From Apis mellifera (taxonomy: Eukaryota > Arthropoda > Insecta > Hymenoptera > Apidae): 64,000 nucleotides of DNA. Location: positions 4,886,752 to 4,950,751 of the forward strand of contig NC_037647.1 in NCBI RefSeq assembly GCF_003254395.2, in the 5' to 3' direction. Positions 13,651 to 25,900 of the stretch are shown one piece after another. The translations under genes and the position numbers were made by a program. Position 1 is the stretch's first letter; each line of letters opens with the position of its first letter. The notes below the pieces were generated by a model. That model was not told the DNA's origin and did no database searches. It was given only the letters and a program-made list of their open reading frames with translations.

Positions 13651-14623
13651 ATGTGTACTAAAAACCTATCGTATTTTTTATCGGGATCGGTAGTTAGAGG
13701 CTTTGGCAGAGGTTCTAAAGCTTTGGGAATACCTACGGGTAAGATTAAACGTCTTAATTTTTATTTAATGAATTCTGAAATTTTGAAATTAAGAAATTAT
13801 AAATTTAAAATTGTTTCAAAGGTAATCTAGAATTGTATTTACATGTAACTAAAATGTATAATTTTATTCTTTACATGCTTATTGGCGCGAATATATGAAA
13901 TATATTAAAAAAGTTTTAGTATTAATCATTAAACAATATAATTAATTTTTATAAAAATATATTGCCAATTAAAATTAATTCATAAAATTAATAAAATATA
14001 AATTTACAAAAAATTATATTACAATTAAAATATATGTAAAATAAGATTGATAATTATATATAAAAGATATAATTTTTAAATAATATAATTTTTTAATGTA
14101 TATAAGTAATTATGAAATTATTTTTTTATAGCAAATCTTGAAGATAACGTAGTAGAAAATTTACCTAATGATTTTAATACTGGAATTTATTATGGATGGG
14201 CTTCTATAGATGGACAAATTTATAAAATGGTTGCCAGTATTGGTTGGAATCCATTTTATAAAAATAAAAAAAAGACTGTGGTATAAATTATAAAATATTC
14301 AATATTTATTAACATAAAAATTTTTAATTATTTTTCAGTAATTTATTATTATAGGAACTACATCTAATACATACATTTGAAAATGACTTTTATGGAAAAC
14401 AAATTAAAGCCATTTTTGTGGGATATATACGACCAGAAAAAAATTTTACTTCTGAAGGTAAATAATAATTATAATATAAAATTAATTTTTTTTATTAAAT
14501 TATTTTTTTATCATTTTAGAGGAATTAATTAAAGCAATAAAAACTGATATTGCATTTGCTGAAGAACAATTACAAAAGCCTGATATGATCGCTTATAAAT
14601 ATAATCAATTTTTTAAAGAATAA
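13651..14623 (+). CDS. RFK: Riboflavin kinase (flavokinase)
   Basis: Four exons, 13651-13738, 14132-14280, 14355-14457 and 14520-14623, encode 147 residues, about the size of animal riboflavin kinase. The enzyme phosphorylates riboflavin to FMN using ATP. Visible signatures are the N-terminal VVRGFGRGSKALGIPTAN, whose PTAN is completed across the first intron, then NTGIYYGWASI, SIGWNPFYKN, HTFENDFYG and VGYIRPEKNF. These correspond to the nucleotide and flavin-binding beta-barrel. The start ATG at 13651 gives the conventional short N-terminus. An in-frame ATG at 13546 would add 35 residues that are basic and nearly free of acidic residues. The gene converges on NAF1, whose stop is about 370 bp away. 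Confidence 0.94.
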
Positions 14624-14992
14624 TAAAATTATGAATACTATAAATAATACTAATTAATATGGTATTACATACATTTTTTGCGTATAGTTTTCTCATTATA
14701 TTCGAAAATAATTCATAAGGAATAATATATTGTTAATAAAAATTTATTATAAAAAATAATGTAAATATAATATAACTAATATAATTAATATATTATCCTA
14801 ATAATTATTTTAATATAATTTGAATTCTTTTAAGAAACAAGTTCATACATATATATGTACAAATACACATATTATTATATATAATTTTTAATACATTCAA
14901 TTATTTTTTACTGTATATTAAAATATTTATGCACATAAAAATTAAGAAATAGAATATAAATAATAATTATAAATAATAATTATTATTGATAT
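14624..14992. other. Convergent 3' region between riboflavin kinase and NAF1
   Basis: AT-rich sequence of about 370 bp shared by the two 3' ends. No gene or distinctive repeat is seen. Confidence 0.4.
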
Positions 14993-17093
14993 TTAAATAG
15001 TATTTGTGGATGATGTACTTGGTGGAGAAGAAGGAGGAGGAAGAGGAGGTGGTGGTGGTGGTGGTGGTAAAGATACCCATGGCACTTTCATACGAGTAGG
15101 AACTTGTGGAATTTGTGATAACCAGGGTATATTTGTTGATTGGAATCTTACATTTGTAAAAGAATTTGGATGATTTTGTAATGTTAAGTATCCTGGAGAA
15201 ATTCTTGGACATGTAGTAAAAGGAATTCTAGGATTTAAATATGTTGTACTATTATCTTCATTATAATAATTACGTGAACTATATAAATTTTGATTAGCAT
15301 TGCCAACATTACGATTTATATATTGCATAGGTTGCATTGAATATGTTCCATATCCATATGATTCACTATTATTTTGATAAGCTTGTGGCCATAAAGTTTG
15401 AGACTGATTTTCAAAAAAAAATTGTCTATTTGTTCGTGTATAAAATTCTTTTTTTTGCCTTTGTACATTTCTATTCCATGGATGATTTGATTGCCAACCA
15501 GTATTAGGTTCTAAGGAAAAATATAAATATTATTATAAATGTTAAATATTGATACTAAACAAGAAACTTACTTGAAATACGTTTTCGTTTAGATGGAATA
15601 TCCGATTGATTAGCATTTACTTGTTTTGCTTTTAATTGTTCATAATAAGCTCGTTCTTCCTCATCATCTGAAAATTCTGGGGGATCATCTGCATTTGCAT
15701 CAATACCTTTAATTCTATGATAATTATAAATTATTTAATATATGAAACTTGTTATAAATTAATTTTATATAGATTATTTATATATTTAGACTTACTTCAA
15801 TAATTCATGAAGAAATACCAAGGAAGTATATTCTGTATTTGGACAATAATAAACAGTCATTCCTTCTTTAATGTCACATTCTTTTATATGTTTAGAGCTA
15901 TTAAAACGTACACAATAATGTGGTTCATTCACTTTTCCAAAGACATCAAATATTTTACCTAATGCTCTTTGTCCTTTTTCAACAAATAAAACTGTATCTA
16001 AGTTTAATGTTGGTTTACCAGGTTTTGGTTTTACAACTACCAACTGTTCTACCATCCAAGCAACCTTGAATTTTAATTCAATCCATTATATTATTGTAAA
16101 TTTAATAATATTTGTAAATTTAATTTAAAATTCATAAATACTTCTCCTAATGGATCACATAATACTTCAGGTACACTAATTTTTAAGTCTTCAATAGGAG
16201 GTAAATCATCTAATTCATTTTTTATTTCATTATTTTTTTGTCTTTTTATATTATTTTTCATGCTTTTCCTAAAAATATAAAAAATTATTTTAAAATTTGA
16301 TATGTATAAAATTTGTAATATATGTATATAAACTTACTTGCTCAAACAATCATCACTATCATCTGATTCATTTGATTGAATTATTACAGAAGAATCACTG
16401 CTACTAGAATCATCTTGACTTTCACTTTCTTCATCCGATGAAGCTTCTTTATTTTGTCTATAAGTTTGTACTTGTATTTCTTTTAAAGATTTACTTTCAT
16501 TATTTTCACATTTTATTTCTTCAGAATTATATTCTGTTTCTGAATCAGAATTCCCATATTCTAAAGCAATACTAACAAGAGAAGATACTTTATCATTTTC
16601 TAATAAAAAAAAAAATACAAAATTTAATAATTATTTGATTAAATAATTTCAATTAAAATAATGAATATTTTCTATTTTTCTTACTTTGAGTTAATGATAC
16701 TGTATTCTTTTCACATATGATATGAATATCATTATCTTCATGTTTTAATTTTTTAAATGTTATATGATCCTGTTTTTTATTAGGATCATTGATTAATACT
16801 TCATTTCTATTAATATGTGAAGTAATTGAATTATTTTCTTCACTAATTAAATTATTTATTTCACTATAATTTTGTTCAATTTCAATATTATTAATTACAT
16901 TTGGCTTAGAATTATCTGCAAATTTACTTGTCTCATTAATATTGATTTGAATATTTTCTTTATATTTTAATAAAGAGTTTTCATTATTTGAAACATAATT
17001 ATTTTTTTCAGTATTTAATATATGTTTCTTCAATTCATCGTGTAAATTCCTATTTTCTATCACTTTTTCTATTATAACCTCATCCGAATCCAT
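14993..17093 (-). CDS. NAF1: H/ACA ribonucleoprotein assembly factor NAF1
   Basis: Six exons on the minus strand, 16685-17093, 16338-16599, 16142-16268, 15796-16064, 15572-15714 and 14993-15510, encode 575 residues. The acidic, Asn/Glu/Ser-rich N-terminal half (to about residue 250) ends in DLPPIEDLKISVPEVLCDPLGEV. It is followed by the GAR1/NAF1 beta-barrel core with VLFVEKGQRALGKIFDVFGKVNEPHYCVRFN. The C-terminus is Asn/Gln/Tyr-rich and ends in a proline run (8 then 3 prolines) coded at about 15020-15075. NAF1 binds dyskerin (NOP60B in flies) and holds the place of GAR1 during nuclear assembly of H/ACA snoRNPs. The order core, low complexity, polyproline fits the family. Ser/Asp/Glu clusters before the core look like casein kinase II targets. 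Confidence 0.93.
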
Positions 17094-17799
17094 TGTAATT
17101 TTTGTTATAAAATTCTCTGGTTATGATTAATTATAATAACTTTTAAAAAGAAATTACACTTTAAATGTAATTAATAAAAATACAAAAAATTCTTTTTCTA
17201 TTCTTTTTTTTTTATAGAATTTCATAAATTTTATACAAACACATTCATTATCAATCGCATGTTACTATCCACGATCATATAATCACACCTTACACTTATA
17301 TATAGAATATTAATATTTTCGTAAATTCGTAATATATATTTGAAAGATCGATTTTAAAAGTCAAAACAAATAAAAATATTAATTAGATTTGTCTATTAAA
17401 TTATAATTTAAATTTTTGTTAAATGAAAACGAAACAGACGAATGGTGGGAATAGGAACATCTTGCTTTATCTTCATTTAATGCAAATTTAAATTGCTTTT
17501 TAATTTAATAAATTAATTTCAATCGATATTTTTTAATTATTATATTTTGTATTTATTTTGGGATCAATTTCTAAGGATATTTCATTATATAGAATATATT
17601 AATATTCTATATAAAAAAATTGAAGATAAAAAAAAAATAAATATGATTTTATAAAAAATTTAATTTTCAAAAAAATTATGATATTAATAACAATTATTTA
17701 TATTAAACTTACTTTTTATAGGATAATTTATGAATCACAATGTATTTTTTTAATAATAATTTATAATTAATATTTAAAAAATGTATAATATATTATATT
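17094..17799. other. Intergenic: NAF1 upstream region and DHX57 3' flank
   Basis: AT-rich sequence of about 700 bp. A slightly GC-richer patch at about 17425-17470 could belong to the NAF1 promoter. No gene, RNA or repeat recognised. Confidence 0.4.
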
Positions 17800-20700
17800 T
17801 TATTCTCTGGTGACTACATTTACAATTGTTTGAATAATTTTTTTTCCATTTTGATGATTCAAAAGATTTAAAAGAGGCTCCTTCATTTTTTGTTCCAATA
17901 ATTCGACTAATTCTATTCTTATTCTTTGTAAAAGTTGTGCCACCTAAGTAAAATCAATATTTATAATTAATATTTTGTGTCTAAGTTTTATAAAACTATA
18001 ATATAATTTAATTTAATTTTTATAAAGCTTTATAAATAATATTTTTACCCTATGAGATTCAACACTAAATAAAATCCAATCATCTTCTAATGATACAATA
18101 AATATTCCATTATGTAATTCTATTTTTAATTCATAATCAGAAAATAAAATTAATGGTAAAATTGGTACCATTGATACTTCTTTAATAAATATTTTACTTG
18201 TTTTAACTTTTTCTTGAAATACTAAATATGGACTAGGAAAATAGCCAACATGAAAGTTGACAGAAGATGGATGGATACTGACAAAACCATCATTTTTAGT
18301 TTGAAACCTTAATTCCTCAGGTTTTGGTTGTATTGGAACTGCTCCAGCAGATTGAATTTGAAAAGATTTTTCTGGTGTAAAAACTTTTACCACATTAGGA
18401 TATAGAGCTGCACAAAGTAAACCTTGAAGAAGTTTATAATTATCATTATTGATATTAAGTTCAAATCCAGTAATTTCTACAATCTTATCAACATTTGGCT
18501 GTCGTTTGGGCAAATTAATAGGAACAAATCCAATTGAAACCAATAATTCTAATAACTGATATTTTATATCTGCCAAAGTACATAGTGTACGCATTGATAG
18601 ATAGTTTTCATTTGCAAAAGCTTGACCTGCATTACTGTTGCGTGTATATGCTTCTAACCATTTCTGCCAAGAGAAATATATAAATTATAATAATAATTAT
18701 AAAATTATATATTATATTATATTATAATATTTATGTTTACATGTTTACCTTATATGCTTTAAGAATGGTTAATTGATCAGAATTAGCAGTAAAAAATTCT
18801 TTTTTTGCATCAATTTCGTGTCTTTTTTCAAAAGGAATAGTAAATGGATTTTTATGAGATAAACAAGCTGCAATGGTGAGTGCAGAATCAAGACAACAAA
18901 AAATTGTTCCAAATAATATTAATTTTCCAATTCGTACATTTACAGGCAGTGTTGCAAGATGATGGCCTAATGGTGTTAATGTACATTCGGAATTAAATGC
19001 TCCAACATCTTGTAAACGTTTAATTGCACTATTAATATTTTCTTCTGTTGGTGGTTCTAGCATTTTACCTAAATAAACATTATAATATAAATGCCAAAAT
19101 TAATTAAAAAATATAAAATTAAATAAATTATTATTACTCAAAATTTTATGTAAATCAATCTTTTTTCCTATATGTAAAAGTTGTATACGTAATAATAATG
19201 GTTCTAAAGGAATTCGTAATATTTCAGGTACTGGTTGTGCTGTGAAATGATATTTAAATCTGAAAAATATAAAAAATTAAATAAATATTAATAAATATTT
19301 TTTTAATATAAAAATGATTAATTAAATAATTAAAAAAATAATTATATATACTTGTATGAAGTATATAAATGAAAGCATATTCCAGACATTACACGTCCAG
19401 CACGACCTTTTCTTTGTAATGCATTTGCACGTGATACCCAACACGTTTCTAAACTTTCCATGTTTTGATTTGAATTAAATCTAGTTTCTTTCATTTTGCC
19501 ACTATCAATTACAAAAACACAATCATCAATAGTGATGGAAGTTTCAGCTATATTTGTGCTTAATACAATTTTTCTGACATTTTTACTTTTCTTAAAAACT
19601 AAGTTTTGTTCTTCATTCGATAAAGATGAATGTAATGGTATAATGATAAATTTTCCAGTCTTTGGTGAGAGAAATTTATTGTCATTCAATCGATCTTTTA
19701 GTGCAATAATTTCAGCAAATCCAGGTAAAAATATCTGTAAATGCAATATTAATTATTTATTTTGAAAAAAGAATGACTATTATTATTTTACTAAATTTAC
19801 TTACTAAAATGGAGCCTGTTTTAGGATAATTATGTTCACCAAAAGTAATCCATTCTAATATTGTCTCAATAAGTTCAAAATTAATTTTATCATAATCCAT
19901 AACATATAAATTTTTATGTGTTTGCTTATTGTAAGCCTGATATCTACTGACAAGTTGCATTAGTGATAAATTTTCATCTTCAATAGATTCCTTAGGTATA
20001 GGAGCAGAAAGCCCTTCAATCTGTGCAGTTTCTAAATCAATCTGTAATTGCATCCAATCACCTTTAATTTTTCGTGTAAATTTCGAATTTTCTTCAAGAA
20101 CATAATTTGTTTTCTCAAAAATATCTTCTAAAAAAATTCGTTCTACAGGAAATGTTTTTCCTGGAATGCATAAAACAGGAGCTCCTTTAAAATATGAGGA
20201 AAATATCTCACTTTTAAGTGTTGCACTCATAAGTATTATTTTCAAATTTGATCTTTTATGTAATAACTCTTTTAAGAGCATCAATAAGAAATCACTAAAA
20301 AAAATTAAAATAATTATATTAAAATAAACAAATTTATATGATAAGTAATTTACCTTTCTGCACTTCTTTCATGGACTTCATCTACAATAATATGTGTAAC
20401 ATCTGTTAATTCTGGATTCATAGAAAATCTTTGCAATAAAATTCCAGTTGTACAAAATGTTAATCTAGTTCTATTAGAAATTTTACTTTCTAATCGTATT
20501 TGATATCCTACTATATCACCTATACATTCATTTCTTTCTGTTGCAACTCTTTCTGCTACTCCTATTGCACTTATTCTTCGAGGTTGTGTACATATTATAT
20601 TAACATGTTCTTTAGATTTGGACCTATTACAAATCCAATCATCTAATAAAAATTGTGGTACCTAAGAAATATTTTCAATTAATATTATTTTATTAAGTTA

Positions 20701-22605
20701 CTTTATTAATTTATGTTTACTTTATTATAAATTCAAATTTATTATTTTTATTTTGAATGAAAAAATTTATCTAATTGAATAAAAAAATTTAATTACTTGT
20801 GTACTTTTGCCACATCCTGTTTCACCTGAAATTATAGTAACTTGATTTTTATGTATTAGTTCTAAAATTTCATCTATTTTTGTCCATGCTGGCAGCGTTT
20901 CTCTAATTTCTTTCATTTTTTTATATCTTGAATTTGTCTGTTTTTCTTTAAAATTTTTTTCAATTAGATTATCTTCTTTTAATATTTCTTCCCAACTAAT
21001 ATTATTTCTATTTTTTCTGTGAATAGATCCTAATTCATAATGTGTAGCTATATTTGTTTCATCTTCATTTTCTGGTTGTTTTTGAAATAGTAATTCATTT
21101 TGATCTATAAATTGTTTTTTATTTTCTTCTAAATATTTTTTTATATCATATTCATTTTCTAAAAGAGATATTATTGAAAAAATAGAAGGTGTTCCATCTG
21201 CAGATATTAATAATGCTTCATCATATAATCTTTTTCCTATTCTTAAACAATTTATACTTGGAAATATACCATCATTTTTATAAAAATAAAAATAAGGTGG
21301 TTCATAAGGATATTTACAATCTAAAGAAATATTTAAAATAATTAAATATAGTAAAATGTTTATAATATAATATATAGTAACATGTACATTTATTATATTT
21401 ACCTTCAGGAAATCTTATTTCTAAAGTAAAATATGGATCTTCTCTTTCAGGCATTTTTATTATTTGTGGTTGTTGATGTAAAAATCTACATTTATTTCCA
21501 AATCTACATTTTTTATGAATAAATAATCTGCAAATTTCTTTTTCTTTTTCTTTCTCTTGTTTTTGTTTAATTCTTTCAATCTCTTCTTCTATTTCATCAT
21601 TTCTTACTAAATAATCCAATTTAACTTGTACAATCCAAATTTGATTTTTTATTTTTTCAGTAAACATGTTCCCATAAATAGATTCAAGTGCTTCCCTTTC
21701 TTCATTTCTTTTTTCTAATAATTCTATTGTTTCAATATCATCAGGTATCTTATTTTTTACTATATTTTCCAATTCATAATATTTATAAAATAATACTTCT
21801 AAAGCTTTTCCTACATCACCTTCTGTATGTATTAATGCTTCCATACAATGTGAATGATGAAAGCTAAAAAAATATAAATATTATTTATAAATATTTATTA
21901 TTTAAATTTAAAATTTAATTAACTCACCCATAACTTTTAAGTTTAGATGTTGCAAATTGTCTACTAATTTGTTCTTCAGTTTTAGGTTTATTATTTTTAG
22001 AAGAATAATCAACTATTCCTTTGATAATTAAATTTCCCCTTTCCATCCAATATTGTTTGCCTAAATTGGATCTTTTATTTTCAAATTCTGATGCATCAGA
22101 AAGTTTAAAACTCTATCAAAAAACTATATTAATTCCTAATAATAATACATTTTACAAAAAATATTTATGTACAAAATAATAGATTAATAAAAATATTTAA
22201 ATACGTACAGAACCATAAATATGTTTTAAAGTATTATATAATTGTTGTTCAGATTCTTCTGATATTCTTAAAGTTTGTAATTCTACTTTAAGTTTGCTTG
22301 AAATATGTGGGTTATTATTTTTATTTTTATTTTTTGCTGAGACGTTCCTATAAGATACATTTTTACAATTTAAAAAATAATTTTAAAAATAAAAATATTT
22401 TTTATTGATATTTTTAATGATCAAATTGCTTTTTATGTATAAAAAAAATGTACTTTTTAATAATATATTCTGAATCTATTACATTATTTTATTATAATAT
22501 ACAAAAGGTTATTGTATATAAATTGTTTACTTACGTGTTATTTCTTTTTACATGTCTTTCTTCTAATATAACATCGTTCATTAATTCAATATCAGTATGA
22601 TTCAT
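17800..22605 (-). CDS. DHX57: ATP-dependent RNA helicase DHX57 (DEVH box)
   Basis: Twelve exons: 22535-22605, 22209-22347, 21928-22112, 21403-21863, 20797-21320, 20354-20661, 19805-20294, 19352-19734, 19138-19259, 18749-19068, 18049-18663 and 17800-17943, giving 1253 residues. A UBA-like segment near residues 135-155 is followed by an RWD-type region. A CCCH zinc finger of spacing C-x7-C-x5-C-x3-H lies near 245-262. The helicase core has Walker A GETGCGKST (about 451-459), TQPRRISA, DEVH (about 554), SAT in LMSATL, STNIAETSIT and QRKGRAGR. HA2 and OB-like C-terminal domains end in VNVVTRE. UBA, RWD, CCCH finger, then DEVH helicase is diagnostic of DHX57, a putative RNA helicase of unsettled substrate. 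DEVH instead of DEAH is normal for this family. Confidence 0.95.
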
Positions 22606-22977
22606 TTTTAAATTTATAAATAATTTCGTTTATTACAGAAATTAATTCTATAAATATTTTTAATTATATTTTAATACTTGAGAGAAATTAATAAGGTTAA
22701 GAAATGGATGTATATTAGTGGCAAATTAAAATGTATTTATGGATGAATTTGTATGCTTGTGTATTACCAACGGTTTTATTACCAACAATGCATTGTGTAA
22801 TTTTATTTAATTATTTATAAAATAGATTTTATTTTATTATTTGTAAGATATGAAAATTAAATTATTTAGAATACATTTTAAAAATAATTTTAATTTTTAT
22901 AAATACATTTTTTTTGAAACAAATATTATTATATGAAAAAAAAATTTATTTATTGTATGTATTATTCAAATGATTCA
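22606..22977. other. Short intergenic gap between DHX57 and WRAP73
   Basis: About 370 bp hold the DHX57 promoter and the WRAP73 3' end, both on the minus strand. AT-rich with no distinctive element seen. Confidence 0.4.
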
Positions 22978-25900
22978 TTATTTATTTTCAATTTGATAAA
23001 TAATTGCTTTATTATAACCACACAATAATAAAAAATTTCCTTGAGGATGCCATCGTGCATCTAATATTGTAATATTTCGTGGACTTGATATACAATTTGC
23101 ATTATGTGGTGTCCATTCAAATATACGTACACATTCACAAAATATTAAAAGATGAGCGCGTGTAGGATTCCATTTTGCAGCTAATTAAAAAGTTTTAATT
23201 TTCAATATTTTATTAATTTTTAATTTATATAATTTATATAAAATAATAATAATTTATTATTATATAGGAAAATATATTATTAAAATACTTACCTACAATA
23301 GCATTTTCAAGAAGCAAATAATCAAGATAATCATCGATAATATTCCATATCCACAATGTTGTAGGATAAAGTTGATGTTTTATTGCTAAATATTGTCCAC
23401 ATGAACTAAATTCTAAAATATCAAATTTAGCTATTGATAATCTTTCAATATTATTCTTTCTTCCAATTTTTATATTTATTGGTCGCTCTGATTTTTCTTC
23501 CACTAGAAATATCGATTTTTTTTAATATCAGTTATATTTATGTAAATTTCTTTTAAATTACTTACAAATATATTTATTATAATAGTTTGTACTTTTATTT
23601 GAAAAATTTAATTGAATTATACGTTCTTCATATACTTTGTTCAAATAATTTTCTTTTATGATCGGTTCAAGGTATAAATGTAAAAGTGGTTTCCATGTTA
23701 CATGATTTAATAATACAATCTAAAAAATATATATATCTTTATTAAAATATTGCTAAAAAAGATTATATACATTGCAATAATAATAAAAATTTAGTAAAAA
23801 ATTTAATATACTAAAATATATGAAATCACCATTTCATTAAATCCCGTTACAGCTAATAGCTGTCCACTGGGCATCCAAGTTACATTTTCAATTCCTTTTA
23901 AGTTTTGAAATTGAGCAGGATAGAATACAGCAATATCTCTTTCAAATATAGTTGAATAAATAATTAATTTTGTCTCATCGCTAAAAGATGACCATATACA
24001 TAATAATTCGCTATTAGGAGACCAACATATACCGTCAATACTATTTAAATGTCCACATATTAATTTCTAAAATTTAACAATATTAAATATTATTATAAAC
24101 TTTTTATATAATTTCATCATGAAAATATAACTAGTTCTTTTTTATATTAAAATGTTAAATTTTAATAATTTTTTAATGTAAAAAATATAAGATATTTTTA
24201 TAATGAATTAGTTAATATTCATTGTGAAAAAATAAGTTTACTTTTAAGTTTGCTTTATATTTTTTTTAATATAAGAATTAAAAAATTAATTTAAGTAATG
24301 AATTATGTTATATATATATTTATGATCAAAGAAAATTTTCAAATTTTAAATTTCCCGCGTATTTTTTTTATTCTATCATACACTCATCTTAGTATAATGT
24401 AGACTGCATGCGTGATTGCATTGAGGTTAAATTAACATTTGATTATTAAAGTGTATATTATTTAAAATATATTATATTATTTAAAAATAAATTATGACAA
24501 GTTATATATCATGTGCTTGCAATCGAGTTCCACATTCAGTTGATTGGGGAAAAAATGGACTTATTTGTTTCGCAGCATGTCATGCAGTTGCAATTTATGA
24601 TCCATATATTTCAAAAATTGGAAAAATAACAAATACACTTCATCAACACAAAGATCGAGTTAATACTGTTCGATGGATTAAACGAAGAAACTCGAAAATC
24701 GAATCAGAATTATTATCAAGTTCAGTAGATGGAACAGTCATTGTTTGGAGTAAAAAAAATAATTTCTTTAATTGTAGCTGTATCATAGAAGTTAAAAATA
24801 TTGTCACATTTAGTAATTGTATATATATTTATGATCAAGATTTTTTAAATGAAGAAACATTTTCTAAATTATTAATATGCACTGGATCTGTTGAAGGAGA
24901 TTTAAAAATATGGTTTAGAGATACACACAATAATGTAAAATGTCTACAGACACTTACATTTAATAGAAAATTACCAATAGAAGCTTGTTTTTCTTTTTTG
25001 CCAAATACAGATTTACCTCTTTTAGCTATTGGATTAGAAAATTCAACAATTGAATTATATATAACCAATTTTAATACTATAGAAAAATTATATTTTGTGA
25101 AAGTTCAAGTTTTGGTAGGGCATGAAGATTGGGTACGATGTATGGACTTTAATTACATAAATGATAGTATTTTGCTTGCAAGTGGATCTCAAGATGCCAT
25201 GATACGACTTTGGAAAATTTCTGCAAGCAATATAGAAGAATCAAATAATGAATTACATCAAAAAAAACAAATATTCATTGTCAATGGCTCAAAATATCAT
25301 ATTACTTTAGAATCTGTTCTTTATGGTCATGAGGGCTGGGTTTATGGTATACATTGGTATCCATTACAATTGGATAATAAGAATAGAATTTTAAGATTAT
25401 TATCCTGTTCATTAGATAAATCTATGATTATATGGGAACCAGATGAAATAACTGGTATTTGGTCTGAAAAAGTAAGAGTAGGTGAAGTTGGTGGTAATTC
25501 AATGGGTTTTTATGGTTGTAAATTTAGTGGTAATGGATTAAATATATTAGCACATGGTTATCAAGGATCATTTCACATTTGGGAATATTCAAATATTATA
25601 AAAAACTGGATTCCAAAATCTGTACCAAGTGGACATTTTGCTGAAGTAGTTGATCTTTGTTGGGATTCAAATGGAAGGTTTGTATTCAAAATTATTATAT
25701 ATACATACGCGCGCGCACACGTGCGCGTGTATATATTATTTTAACATATATTATATAAAAATATTATAGGTTTCTCATTACTGCAAGTAGAGACCAAACA
25801 ACAAGAATTCATGCATTTTGGAAAAGTGAAATAGAATTTTGGCATGAAATTGGACGTCCGCAAATTCATGGATATGATATGTCTTGTTTAGCTATGTTAA

